A stretch of DNA of 64,000 nt, taken from JAKVAV01 sp047632755 (GTDB lineage Bacteria; Bacteroidota; Bacteroidia; Flavobacteriales_D; Cryomorphaceae). This document shows, one piece after another, positions 45,970 through 54,310 of this stretch (position 1 is its first letter; each line of letters starts with the position of its first letter). The notes beneath the pieces are model-generated. The model was not told the origin of the DNA and ran no database searches. It saw only the letters and a program-made list of their open reading frames with translations. Both the position numbers and the translations under genes were made by a program. The DNA lies in contig JBLIDT010000003.1 of NCBI GenBank assembly GCA_047632755.1, forward strand, positions 62,001-126,000. Direction: 5' to 3'.

Positions 45970-45981
45970 ATCGGGGTTTTT
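45955..45981. terminator. Bidirectional terminator between the glycosyltransferase and THX genes
   Basis: A perfect stem AAAAACCCCGAT / ATCGGGGTTTTT with a three-base loop. It ends with T-runs on both strands and serves the convergent genes. The glycosyltransferase stop codon (45967-45969) is within it. Confidence 0.9.
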
Positions 45982-45994
45982 GAAGTTTTGAATC

Positions 45995-46339
45995 CTATTC
46001 TTCTTTTTTCTCTTCTGCCTTTTCAGCAGGCTTCTCAGCTTTTGCTTCAGGTTTGTCCGCTTTCTCGGCGGGCTTATCTGCCTTTTCTGCAGGTTTTTCC
46101 GCTTCTGGTGCTTTCTTTGCCTCAACTTTTGGAGCGGCTTTTTTTGCTGGAGCCTTCTTTGCAACTGCTTTTTTAGCTTTTGGCTCTTCAGCTACTGCTT
46201 CTACCGCTGGCTCTATTTTAGCCTCTGCCTTTTTTGGATCGGGAAGGACTACCGTTTCCATGCGACTTCTTTGTCTTCGTTTCCCGTAGGATCCCATGAA
46301 ACGTTTACCTTTTTTGGATTTTCGATCTCCTTTTCCCAT
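45995..46339 (-). CDS. 30S ribosomal protein THX (bTHX) with long Ala/Lys/Glu-rich tail
   Basis: The first 26 residues, MGKGDRKSKKGKRFMGSYGK then RRQRSR, match ribosomal protein THX, a small head protein of the 30S subunit that is normally about 25-45 residues long. Here it continues for another 88 residues of low complexity: an Ala/Lys-rich part (KAKKAVAKKAPAKKAAPK) that resembles histone-H1/HU-like tails, then acidic-basic repeats of the AEKADKP and AEKAEKP type ending EEKKEE. The tail probably is disordered. There is no frameshift. The gene ends at a bidirectional terminator and its start is preceded by TTTAAAATAGCA. Confidence 0.75.
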   Translation of the reverse strand: MGKGDRKSKKGKRFMGSYGKRRQRSRMETVVLPDPKKAEAKIEPAVEAVAEEPKAKKAVAKKAPAKKAAPKVEAKKAPEAEKPAEKADKPAEKADKPEAKAEKPAEKAEEKKEE

Positions 46340-46380
46340 TGCTATTTTAAATTTAAGTTGAATTCCAAAGGTACGAATCT

Positions 46381-46533
46381 AATTAGAGTCTAACCGCACA
46401 CTCATTAGTCTGAACAAGAAAGTTCAATCGCTACCCACATGAAGTTTTAAATATCAGGGAGTTGACTCTTGTCAATGACTGCTTTTAAATCGAATGGGAG
46501 GAATATAACGAACTTTACAGTCAGACTCTAATT
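46381..46533. repeat. MITE-like inverted-repeat element, copy A
   Basis: A 153-base segment bounded by AATTAGAGTCTAAC (46381-46394) and its inverted partner GTCAGACTCTAATT (46520-46533), 13 of 14 bases paired. The interior aligns with copy B at 48024-48178: both contain AAGTTC, then GAGTTG 33 bases later, then CAATGACTG. No coding capacity. The right end supplies the TAG stop codon (46528-46530) of the TrmH gene. Confidence 0.65.
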
Positions 46534-47199
46534 GTTCTGACTGCGCTTGTAGAACTCCTCAATCACTTTATCACCACGGTTGATTGTATTGCTACACCAA
46601 CCCAATAATACTTCGACTTTTTCCTCTTCAGTTAAAGATAGATCACTTGAATCTCGAAGAAATTTACTCCGCAAGGAATGCAAGCTTACCGCTGCGGCAA
46701 CGCTAATATTGAAGCTCTCGGTAAATCCATACATGGGAATTCTGACCAAGTAATCGGCATTGGCGGAAGCTATATCTGAAATCCCTCTCTTTTCCGTGCC
46801 CAAGAGCAAAGCAATGGGCTTGTCAGTTGGCAACTCGTCGATTGTCATGTCAGTGTGCGGAGTAGTCGCTGCAATGACGTAGCCTTTGGATTTAAGGTGA
46901 TTCAAACAATCTTCGGTATTTTGGTCTTTTTCGCCGTATCGAGAAATAGTTAACCACTTAGAGCTTCCTTGCTCGACGTCGCGTTTGGGCTTAAATTGAT
47001 TGCGGTTTTCGATGATGTGCACATCCTGCACACCGAAGCAGTCGCAGGAGCGGAGCACAGCTGCCGCATTGTGTGATTGGAATATATCTTCTAGAACTAC
47101 GGCAATCTTTTTAGTTCTTTTCTCAGCTAATTCTAAAAATAGATCTTGTCGATCGGGAGAGATCAGTTCAAATAAGTAATCCAGTAACTCTTTATCCAT
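46528..47199 (-). CDS. TrmH/SpoU family RNA 2'-O-methyltransferase
   Basis: A SPOUT methyltransferase, 223 residues from MDKELLDYLFEL. Evidence: AVVLEDIFQSHNAAAVLRSC (motif 1 with the catalytic Arg), PIALLLGTEKRGIS (motif 2) and YGFTESFNISVAAAVSLH (motif 3, knot). It resembles TrmH, which makes Gm18 in tRNA. A longer frame begins at a TTG at 47244, but those 15 codons lie in the HU terminator, so the ATG at 47199 is chosen. The C-terminal residues RSQNN and the stop codon are encoded by the end of a repeat element. Confidence 0.87.
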   Translation of the reverse strand: MDKELLDYLFELISPDRQDLFLELAEKRTKKIAVVLEDIFQSHNAAAVLRSCDCFGVQDVHIIENRNQFKPKRDVEQGSSKWLTISRYGEKDQNTEDCLNHLKSKGYVIAATTPHTDMTIDELPTDKPIALLLGTEKRGISDIASANADYLVRIPMYGFTESFNISVAAAVSLHSLRSKFLRDSSDLSLTEEEKVEVLLGWCSNTINRGDKVIEEFYKRSQNN

Positions 47200-47211
47200 A
47201 GTATCAATAAC

Positions 47212-47242
47212 AAAAAAAGTCTCTTCCTTTGGAAGAGACTTC
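47212..47242 (-). terminator. Rho-independent terminator of the HU gene
   Basis: On the minus strand, the stem AAGTCTCTTCC / GGAAGAGACTT with loop AAA and a following run of seven T, 23 bases after the HU stop codon. Confidence 0.88.
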
Positions 47243-47265
47243 AAATTAAGACAAAAGAGTGAAGA

Positions 47266-47538
47266 TTACTTCACTTTGTCAGACAAGTCAGCACCTGCCT
47301 TGAACTTGACAACCTTTTTCGCTTTGATATCAATTTCTTTTCCAGTTTGCGGGTTGCGTCCTTTACGGGCTGCACGCGTGCTTACTGAGAAAGAACCGAA
47401 TCCTACCAACGCAACTCTATCTCCACTCTTAAGTGCAGCTGTTGTAGTGTTAATGAATCCGTCTAGTGCTTTTTTAGCATCTGCTTTAGATAGGCCGGCA
47501 TCTGCTGCCATTGCTTCTACCAATTCTGCTTTGTTCAT
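47266..47538 (-). CDS. HU family DNA-binding protein
   Basis: A 90-residue nucleoid protein. Evidence: MNKAELVEAMAADAGLSKAD at the start, RVALVGFGSFSVSTRAARKG, RNPQTGKEIDIKAKKVVKFK, and a C-terminal Lys. Residues RNPQTG form the DNA-contacting arm with the intercalating Pro. It is alone, with -7-like boxes TATTTTTG (47562-47569, minus strand) and TAAATTTG further up; a strong terminator follows. Confidence 0.95.
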   Translation of the reverse strand: MNKAELVEAMAADAGLSKADAKKALDGFINTTTAALKSGDRVALVGFGSFSVSTRAARKGRNPQTGKEIDIKAKKVVKFKAGADLSDKVK

Positions 47539-47709
47539 TAGGTTAAAGTATTAAGATTAAACAAAAATATCGTTGAACTGGAGCAAATTTACACGAATAA
47601 CCAAGCGGGCCAAGCGATTGCGGTAGTTCGAGCTTAGTTTGTTAATAAAATGGGCTATTTGTTGAAAAGTATGACTCATATTACTTGAATCCTTGCAAGA
47701 TAGAGGCCT

Positions 47710-48021
47710 CTAGGGAACTTTGATTCGGTCTTTTGCTGTGAATTCTGGACATTGAATGCTTAGAACTCTCATTGGGTCGCTTGAGGTAACCGTAACCGAG
47801 TGCTCGCTTCCCGAGGGAATGAACAAGTACACCCCCTTTGAAGCATGTGTCGCTTTGCCATTTCAAACAAACTCTCCACTGCCCGAGAGAATGTAGACAT
47901 GTTCACTATGATAAGCATGGCACTGCAAGGGGACTTCATTCCTTATTTGAATCACGAATGAAGTGCTAAGGCTATCGCCTGCTAGTCTTTCTACCATAAT
48001 GTTGTCGCTTGTAGACTTGGA
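47710..48021 (-). pseudogene. Cupin-domain gene remnant: 5' end removed by a repeat, internal TGA
   Basis: Read on the minus strand, the frame runs SKSTSDNIMVERLAGDSLST, SFVIQIRNEVPLQCHAYHSE, HVYILSGSGEFV, then TGA (47863-47865), then continues in the same frame NGKATHASKGVYLFIPSGSE, HSVTVTSSDPMRVLSIQCPE and FTAKDRIKVP to TAG at 47710. Both cupin motifs are recognisable (H-x2-H-x-E-H, and G-x5-P-x-G-x2-H). The TGA sits where a Trp would fit (FVWNGK), so it is probably a single nonsense mutation. The frame is open upstream only as far as the edge of repeat copy B, whose first TAG cuts it off, so the original 5' part is gone. Confidence 0.7.
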
Positions 48022-48023
48022 CT

Positions 48024-48178
48024 AGTTAGAGTTTGTCAATAAAGTCGGGTGGCTGAGCCAAAAAGTTCGGTAGCAAGGCGCACGTGGTTTTTAAAACCAA
48101 GGAGTTGCCTGTGGGCAATGACTGTCTTCAAAACAAGTGCAACGCCGATAAGGGACTGTATGGAAAGAGACTAGTTAG
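48024..48178. repeat. MITE-like element, copy B
   Basis: A 155-base segment aligned with copy A (46381-46533): ends AGTTAGAG and AGACTAGTTAG, shared interior AAGTTC-33-GAGTTG and CAATGACTG at the same spacing. It is flanked by a 12-base direct repeat GACTAGTTAGAG (48020-48031 and 48169-48180), which overlaps its ends. It has no coding capacity. The remaining bases of this 706-base gene-free stretch (47539-47709 and 48179-48244) show nothing recognisable. Confidence 0.6.
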
Positions 48179-48244
48179 AGAGATCTCTTTGGCAAAACGC
48201 AGAGGTGAATAGGTGAGCTGCAACTGACATTATCAAGAGTTGCT

Positions 48245-49180
48245 TCAAGACGAGAATTTAAACGATTCATCAGGTTGGTATCCGTTTAGAAAGGACTCGA
48301 TTAATACCCTCTTCTTGCCTGGCACTTGAACTTCTATGATTTCGACGAGGTAGTCTCTGGTGTGCACGAATATCTTATCTTTCGATGCTTCTATTGTACC
48401 GGGTGTCAAACTGGCCTCATGCTCACTCACTTTTGACTCAAAAATCTTCATTCGTTCAAAATCGCCACCTGACACCATTGTGAATGCGGCAGGATAGGGG
48501 CTTAATCCGCGGATATTGTTGTGGATGACTCGTGCAGACTGATTCCAATATATCTGACAATCCTCTTTGAAGATTTTCGGAGCTGACTTCAACTCATCTG
48601 TTTCAGGCTGTGGTTTCGACTCTGACTTACCATCCTCGATTTGACTAACAGTCTTGCTAAGTAAGTCGGCACCCAATACCATCATCTTATCATGGAGTTG
48701 GCCAGCAGTTTCGTTTTCACCAATCGAACAAACCACATTATCAATGATAGCCCCAGTGTCGATATTCTCATTGATAAAGAAGGTGGTTAGTCCCGTCTCT
48801 TTCTCGCCATTCATAATAGCGCGATTGATCGGGGCAGCACCACGATAATCAGGCAGCAGAGAGCCGTGAAGGTTGATTGTTCCTTTTGAAGGAATCGACC
48901 ATACTTGAGTCGGAAGCATTCGGAATGCCAACACCACAAATAGATCAGCGTTGAGACTTTTCAATTCCTCGACAAACTCAGGGTCTTTTAGGTTAGTGGG
49001 TTGCAGAATACGGAGCCCGAGTTCTGTGGCGACTACCTTAACTGCCGATTCTCGAAGTTTCTTACCTCTTCCTGCTGGCTTATCAGGGGCTGTAATAACC
49101 CCGACAACTTCGTGCTCTTCGACAAGCTTTCGCATGGAAGGCACAGCAAAGTCAGGGGTTCCCATGAAAACGATCTTCAT
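48245..49180 (-). CDS. fmt: Methionyl-tRNA formyltransferase
   Basis: Formylates initiator Met-tRNA using 10-formyl-THF. Length is 311 residues. Evidence: IVFMGTPDFAVPSMRKL at the start, ITAPDKPAGRGKK, the catalytic and folate-binding NLHGSLLPDYRGAAPINRAI (Asn and His), and a C-terminal OB-like domain from about residue 210. It is single, on the minus strand, 66 bases from repeat copy B. Confidence 0.96.
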   Translation of the reverse strand: MKIVFMGTPDFAVPSMRKLVEEHEVVGVITAPDKPAGRGKKLRESAVKVVATELGLRILQPTNLKDPEFVEELKSLNADLFVVLAFRMLPTQVWSIPSKGTINLHGSLLPDYRGAAPINRAIMNGEKETGLTTFFINENIDTGAIIDNVVCSIGENETAGQLHDKMMVLGADLLSKTVSQIEDGKSESKPQPETDELKSAPKIFKEDCQIYWNQSARVIHNNIRGLSPYPAAFTMVSGGDFERMKIFESKVSEHEASLTPGTIEASKDKIFVHTRDYLVEIIEVQVPGKKRVLIESFLNGYQPDESFKFSS

Positions 49181-49361
49181 TCAGATATCTTTTTAATATT
49201 GTCCATAATAAACAGGAAGCGGTTCTACCTGAGACAATCTCTTGATACTAGAGGTAAAGACACCAACTATATACTGTAGAGATCATGTTCTAATTCTCGA
49301 ATGAATTTTTCTCTTTTCAGTCGTAAAGTTCAATCGAATTGAAAAAAATAGGGTTGTTCTA

Positions 49362-50525
49362 TCAGTCTATTCGCAAAAGTAACCCTTTCAAGTACTCACC
49401 TTCGGGATGGTAGATCCCCACGGGGTGATCAGGTGGCTGGTGCAGATGGCGAAGAATCCGCATATTCCTACCTGTTTCCATGGCAGCTGCTGCAATGGTA
49501 TGGGCGAACAAATCGGGAGTTACCACTTGGCTGCAACTGAATGTGAATATAAGGCTTCCTTTCTTCGCTTTTTTCATAGCCATAGCGTTTAGCCGTTTGT
49601 AAGCTTGCACGGCACGGTGTCTGGCTGATCGATGTTTGGCAAATGCGGGAGGATCAAGTACAATAATGTCGTACTCCCCAACTTCTTCTTTGCTAAAAAA
49701 CTCGAGTGCCTCAGCCTGAATACTTTCGTGACGAGATTCATCTAAGTCATTCATTCTTAAATGTTCCTCGCCGAGATCTAAAGCTCCACGCGAACTATCT
49801 AAACTATGGACCATTTCGGCCCCAGCCTTCAAGGCATAGACTGAAAAGCCGCCAGTGTAACTGAAAGCATTCAATACTTTTTTCCCTTTAGAAAGGGATC
49901 CCAACAAAGCTCTATTTTCGCGTTGATCGATGAAGAAACCTGTTTTCTGACCTTCTTTCCAGTTGGCATAAAACTGATGGCCATTTTCCAAGAATTCACT
50001 TCCTTCAGATTGGTCGGTGTTCCAAGTTCCTTGACTTTTAGTTTCAGCCGAGATATGGATCGTCTCGTCGATTTTAATTCCCGCCAATCCAGAAATAGCC
50101 TCTTTGATCAATTCATAATCTCCTGACATACCACCGCTATGGGTTTGGATGACGGCAGACTTTCGATAAACGTCTATAATCAATCCTGGCAGGCCATCGC
50201 CTTCCCCATGAATGAGCCTGAAAGCATCAGTTTCAGCTGAAGGGAGGCCGATTGATAAGCGCACGTCTAGGGCGTTCTGCAATTTCTCTTTGTAAAAAGT
50301 AGAATTAATCTCTACATCGCCAAAGCTCAATAGCCTCACTGCAATACTTCGAGCGCCGAAATGCCCCGTACCCAATATTTTTCCAAATCGATCGGCTATC
50401 TGCACCTTATCGCCTTCTTGGAGGTTCTTGGTATCGGTAAATATTCCACCTGAGAACACCCAAGGATGGCGGCGATGGATGCTGTTTAGGCTTTTATCTT
50501 TAAGTTGAAGAATGGTATAATTCAT
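49362..50525 (-). CDS. Class I SAM-dependent rRNA methyltransferase, RlmI-like
   Basis: A 387-residue protein from MNYTILQLKDKSL. An N-terminal PUA domain (about residues 5-80; SIHRRHPWVFSGGI) is followed by an EEHEE-like middle and a Rossmann methyltransferase with VLNAFSYTGGFSVYAL, VHSLDSSRGALDLGEEH and the IVLDPPAFAKHRSARHRAVQ motif, then TFSCSQVV containing the family Cys. The family (COG1092) makes m5C1962 in 23S rRNA in Escherichia coli; the target here is inferred. The Met three codons upstream is an alternative start. recQ lies 21 bases upstream. Confidence 0.9.
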   Translation of the reverse strand: MNYTILQLKDKSLNSIHRRHPWVFSGGIFTDTKNLQEGDKVQIADRFGKILGTGHFGARSIAVRLLSFGDVEINSTFYKEKLQNALDVRLSIGLPSAETDAFRLIHGEGDGLPGLIIDVYRKSAVIQTHSGGMSGDYELIKEAISGLAGIKIDETIHISAETKSQGTWNTDQSEGSEFLENGHQFYANWKEGQKTGFFIDQRENRALLGSLSKGKKVLNAFSYTGGFSVYALKAGAEMVHSLDSSRGALDLGEEHLRMNDLDESRHESIQAEALEFFSKEEVGEYDIIVLDPPAFAKHRSARHRAVQAYKRLNAMAMKKAKKGSLIFTFSCSQVVTPDLFAHTIAAAAMETGRNMRILRHLHQPPDHPVGIYHPEGEYLKGLLLRID

Positions 50526-50546
50526 GGCCGCCAAAGGTAATCGGAT

Positions 50547-52490
50547 TTATTCCGAAATCATGGTCACTACATTCTCGTGATTGATGTCGATTTCGCGATT
50601 ATCTGACATCCACCTCAAGGCGATGGAAACATCGCCTGATCTTAGCCCTGGGAGCTGCGCCAAGTATGATAAAGACCGCGGTTCTGCCAGAATCTCTTTT
50701 TTCAAAGTGAGGTAAATAGTCGAGCTTTCCCCGACCAATTTGACTCCTTTCTTTTTGGCTAAGCAAACATCACAGAGTCCGCAATCCTCGGCAGTGAAAT
50801 CATCAAAATAAGCCACCAGTTGGCGGCTACGGCAAATCACATCGTTTTCGGTGTAGCGCAATACTGCCGTCATTTTATCCTCTAGTCTCTTCTTGTGTTT
50901 CTTGAGGCGAACTTCATCCAAAGCTAGTTGAGCTACCTTTGGCCTTTCTTTGGGAAAGGTGATAAAAGGCAGATCGGTGTGAGGCTGATAAGTCAAAACC
51001 TTCATTTCAGTGAGGTATTCGATCATCTTTCGAACCTCACCGTAATTGGACTTCATCCTTCTAGCTATGGCCAGCTCATCGATTCGGACGGGATGATCGA
51101 AAAGCCCTTCATAAGAACGTAGCAATACACGAATGATCGGTTCGAATTTGGGTTGTCCTATTTCGAAGCTATAAAGCTCTTTGGTATTCTGTAAGAACTG
51201 AATCTTTGAAGGGTTGTAGACCGCATCAGATAACGTAATTCGCTCTTCGTACTCTAGCACTTTGAGGCAATGCAATGTTTTGGTAGGCGAGAGGTTATAC
51301 CTTTTGGCGAAAGCCTTTAAATCAAAAGGAATATTGTCAATCATGGTTGAACCTGCAGCAAGCTGAAGAAAATTAACCAAGGCACGATATACCTGTAGTA
51401 CATCTGCTTTTTTTGGAATCTGAGACTCCACTCTTTCGCGTAAAGCGTCGCGGTCATTTTCATTGACCAAGCAAATGGCGTAAGCCTTCTTTCCATCTCG
51501 GCCCGCACGACCTGCCTCCTGGAAATAGGCTTCGAGTCCTGGGGGTAAATCGAGATGGATGACAAAGCGCACATCGGGTTTGTCGATCCCCATTCCAAAG
51601 GCATTGGTAGAAACAACCACTTGAGCCTTATTTGATAGCCAAGAATCTTGTGTTTCTTGTCGTTCTTTAATGGACATGCCGCCATGGTAAGGCAGAGCTC
51701 CGATGCCATTGGCGCGCAGTAAATGCGATTGGCGCACCGTTTCTCGTCGCGTGCCGACGTAGACTATTCCGCAACCACCAAGATTTTTAATGGCTCCAAT
51801 CATCCGATTTAGTTTGTGGTTCTCTTGCTGAACTACATAAACCAAGTTGTCTCGAACAAAACTTTTCTTGAATACAGCTGGACTTTTGAGCTCCAATTTT
51901 TCAATAATGTCGGCAGCAACCTCTTCAGTGGCGGTGGCGGTAAGCGCTATGAAGGGTGTGTTTTTGGGAAGTAACTCGCGTATTTCGGCAATCTCTCGAT
52001 AAGGCGGCCGAAAGTCGTGACCCCATTCTGAGATGCAATGCGCCTCATCTATGACCACCATTGAGACATTCATCCTTTTTAGCCTCGCCAAAAACAAGTC
52101 AGTCTTTAACCTCTCAGGAGAGAGGTAGAGAAATTTAATTCCACCGTGCACAGCGTTGTCCAAGGTTATATCGATCTCGCGCGGAGATTGCGCACTCGTA
52201 AGGGAAGCACTGGTGATACCGCGCTTCCGAAGGTTTTGAACCTGATCGCGCATCAAGGCGATAAGTGGAGACACGACCAAGCATACCCCTTCTGTAACCA
52301 TTGCGGGTACTTGGAAACAGATGGATTTCCCTCCACCTGTTGGTAGCAAAGCCAACGTATCTTTACCATTAAGTATGGATTGGATAATTTCCTCTTGAAG
52401 AGGTCTAAAGCTATGATGGCCCCAGTATTTCTTTAGTATGTGAAGGGTTTCCTTTTCCAAATCATTTGTTCTCGAAAAACAAAATAACAA
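50547..52490 (-). CDS. recQ: RecQ-type ATP-dependent DNA helicase
   Basis: A 3'-5' superfamily 2 DNA helicase of about 640 residues. Evidence: Walker A LALLPTGGGKSICFQVP, VVIDEAHCISEWGHDFRPPY (DEAH), ALTATATEEV, TNAFGMGIDKPDVRFVIHLD and the motif VI EAGRAGRDGKKA. A zinc site follows (ICRSR...DCGLCDVC), and the C-terminal region is winged-helix-like with no HRDC domain. There is no ATG at the start; the frame opens with a TTG at 52490, and the TTG at 52460 (EKETLHILKKYWGHHSF) is an equally good start. The RlmI-like gene follows closely. Confidence 0.93.
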   Translation of the reverse strand: MLFCFSRTNDLEKETLHILKKYWGHHSFRPLQEEIIQSILNGKDTLALLPTGGGKSICFQVPAMVTEGVCLVVSPLIALMRDQVQNLRKRGITSASLTSAQSPREIDITLDNAVHGGIKFLYLSPERLKTDLFLARLKRMNVSMVVIDEAHCISEWGHDFRPPYREIAEIRELLPKNTPFIALTATATEEVAADIIEKLELKSPAVFKKSFVRDNLVYVVQQENHKLNRMIGAIKNLGGCGIVYVGTRRETVRQSHLLRANGIGALPYHGGMSIKERQETQDSWLSNKAQVVVSTNAFGMGIDKPDVRFVIHLDLPPGLEAYFQEAGRAGRDGKKAYAICLVNENDRDALRERVESQIPKKADVLQVYRALVNFLQLAAGSTMIDNIPFDLKAFAKRYNLSPTKTLHCLKVLEYEERITLSDAVYNPSKIQFLQNTKELYSFEIGQPKFEPIIRVLLRSYEGLFDHPVRIDELAIARRMKSNYGEVRKMIEYLTEMKVLTYQPHTDLPFITFPKERPKVAQLALDEVRLKKHKKRLEDKMTAVLRYTENDVICRSRQLVAYFDDFTAEDCGLCDVCLAKKKGVKLVGESSTIYLTLKKEILAEPRSLSYLAQLPGLRSGDVSIALRWMSDNREIDINHENVVTMISE

Positions 52491-52621
52491 ATATTGACGT
52501 TCGAATCAACAAGAAAAGATTTGAGAGGAGGCAAGATTAACACGCTTAGGTTCAAAGCAAACAGACTATTAAATGTTAAAGTGTCGATGACACACTTTGC
52601 TGGCTCTTAATCATTTCTACT

Positions 52622-52651
52622 TTGAACACACCTTGAATTTTGCTATTTTTG
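52622..52651 (+). promoter_or_regulatory. Bacteroidota-type promoter of ilvE
   Basis: TTG at 52622-52624, a 19-base spacer, and TATTTTTG at 52644-52651, a full match to TAnnTTTG. The ATG follows 21 bases after the -7 box. Confidence 0.87.
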
Positions 52652-52672
52652 TAGTCCAATTGAAGACATAAA

Positions 52673-53740
52673 ATGATCGATACCCAGACCATAAATATCC
52701 AGAAAACTACTCAGAGTAAATTAGATACGACAGATTTTGAGAATCTAAATTTCGGCCAAGTATTTTCAGATCACATGTTTGTGATGGATTATGCTGATGG
52801 CAAATGGCAACAGCCGAATATCATGCCTTTTCAAAATATGACCATGTCGCCTGCATCTTTGGTGATACATTATGGTCAAAGTATTTTCGAAGGGCTGAAA
52901 GCTTTTAAAAATGAGGATGGCCGTTTTGGTCTATTTCGTCCTGACATGAATATCAAAAGGATGAATAAATCGGCCGTGAGAATGTGCATGCCCGAGATTC
53001 CTGAGAATATCTTCATGGAGGCTCTTAGCGAATTGGTTCGGCTGGAACACAACTGGATTCCAAACTTTGAATTGTCCTCTTTGTACCTGCGACCCGTTCT
53101 TTTCGCAATCGACGAATACATTGGAGTAAAGGCAAGCCAGAGCTATAGATTTATGATTCTTGCGGCTCCCGTGAATGCATACTACGTGAAACCCGTTCGA
53201 ATTAAAATCGAAAGAGAATTTACGCGAGCGGCCAAAGGAGGTATGGGGTTCGCCAAGACTGCAGGTAATTACGCTGGGTCTCTTTATCCCGCCAAGTTGG
53301 CGAATGACCAAGGTTATGACCAACTTCTTTGGACAGATGCTAAAGAGCACGCTTACATTGAAGAGAGCGGAACAATGAACGTGATGTTCGTCATCGACGG
53401 TAAACTCATCACACCTGAGCTTGGAGATACAATACTTGATGGGGTGACCCGTAAAAGTGCATTGCAGTTAGCCAGAGACTGGGGAGTAGAGGTGGAGGAA
53501 AGAAGGGTATCAGTTGTTGAGCTTCAAGAGGCGATGCACGACGATACTTTAGAAGAAGCCTTTGGTTGCGGAACAGCTGCTACCATTGCGCATATTGAAG
53601 CAATCGCAGATGGAGATAAGGTTTTTCAACTACCGAAGGTAGAAGACCGCAAATTGTCAAATCGATTGATGAAGTACTTTGTCGATCTGAAAAAATTCAG
53701 AACCGATGATCCACATGGTTGGATGATCGATTTATCTTAA
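52673..53740 (+). CDS. ilvE: Branched-chain amino acid aminotransferase
   Basis: The last step of Val, Leu and Ile synthesis. Length is 355 residues, the BCAT type II (eukaryote-like) form. Evidence: LVIHYGQSIFEGLKAFKNED, RMNKSAVRMCMPEIP, SSLYLRPVLFAIDEYIGVKA, the PLP-Lys in GFAKTAGNYAGSLYPAKLA, EESGTMNVMFVIDGKLITP, and ACID-type EEAFGCGTAATIAHIEAI. It is a single gene with its own promoter and terminator. Confidence 0.95.
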   Translation: MIDTQTINIQKTTQSKLDTTDFENLNFGQVFSDHMFVMDYADGKWQQPNIMPFQNMTMSPASLVIHYGQSIFEGLKAFKNEDGRFGLFRPDMNIKRMNKSAVRMCMPEIPENIFMEALSELVRLEHNWIPNFELSSLYLRPVLFAIDEYIGVKASQSYRFMILAAPVNAYYVKPVRIKIEREFTRAAKGGMGFAKTAGNYAGSLYPAKLANDQGYDQLLWTDAKEHAYIEESGTMNVMFVIDGKLITPELGDTILDGVTRKSALQLARDWGVEVEERRVSVVELQEAMHDDTLEEAFGCGTAATIAHIEAIADGDKVFQLPKVEDRKLSNRLMKYFVDLKKFRTDDPHGWMIDLS

Positions 53741-53763
53741 TACCACCTACAACTCGAATCCGA

Positions 53764-53793
53764 AAGCGTCCTTAATTTATTGGGGACGCTTTT
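53764..53793. terminator. Terminator between ilvE and the SixA-like gene
   Basis: The stem AAGCGTCC / GGACGCTT with an A/T-rich loop, then TTTTTT. It serves ilvE on the plus strand; the minus-strand side lacks a good T-run. Confidence 0.75.
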
Positions 53794-53794
53794 T

Positions 53795-54295
53795 TTATTC
53801 AAAATCATTTTTGGGGTAATCGAAGAATATCAGTTTTCCTGTTCCCCCCGAGATCTCTCCCCATGAGTCGGCTAAAGGGAATTCAACCTTAGCAATTCCA
53901 CAAGTCGGAATATTTCCCAGGGATTCATTCGTCAGGTTTTCTACAACATCGGTTATCCCTGGATTGTGAGCAAAGAGGATGATTGAGTTTATGCTTGAAC
54001 TCATATCAGCGACTGCACGAAGGAAATCACGCACAGACGGGAGGTACAAGCTGTCGACTTCAACTATCTTTTCGAGCGGGTAGCCATACTCTTGAGCCAT
54101 CAAGCGTGCAGTGCTAATCGCTCTATTAGCGGGACTGCTCACAAAAAGATCGATAACTTCTTTACGAGCTTTAAGTCGCTTGCCCATTATTGGCGCATCA
54201 CGCAAACCGCGATCGTTGAGCGGGCGATCAAAATCGTTAAGCCCCTCGTTTGACCAATCTGATTTGGCGTGTCGGTTGAAGTAGATGGTTTTCAT
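53795..54295 (-). CDS. SixA-type histidine phosphatase
   Basis: A 166-residue phosphoglycerate-mutase-superfamily protein. Evidence: the catalytic RHAK in IYFNRHAKSDWSNEG, DRPLNDRG, VSSPANRAISTARL and the second His in LFAHNPGITDVV. SixA removes phosphate from His of phosphorelay or PTS proteins; here the substrate is unknown. It is downstream of clpB on the same strand, separated by a long hairpin, so probably a separate unit. Confidence 0.88.
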   Translation of the reverse strand: MKTIYFNRHAKSDWSNEGLNDFDRPLNDRGLRDAPIMGKRLKARKEVIDLFVSSPANRAISTARLMAQEYGYPLEKIVEVDSLYLPSVRDFLRAVADMSSSINSIILFAHNPGITDVVENLTNESLGNIPTCGIAKVEFPLADSWGEISGGTGKLIFFDYPKNDFE

Positions 54296-54310
54296 AAGTT
54301 CAAAAATACG

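Noticed and set aside
45952..46164. Lys/Arg-rich frame (MQRRLQQKKPLQKLRQRKHQ...) on the minus strand
   Set aside because: Shadow of the low-complexity tail of THX in another frame; the THX frame begins with a recognisable family motif.
47200..47244. The upstream TTG start of the TrmH gene
   Set aside because: The 15 extra codons are encoded by the hairpin of the HU terminator.
47681..47866. A 61-codon minus-strand frame (MKWQSDTCFKGGVLVHSLGK...) as a gene
   Set aside because: It is a shadow frame of the cupin remnant; the neighbouring frame encodes a far better cupin domain with both motifs.
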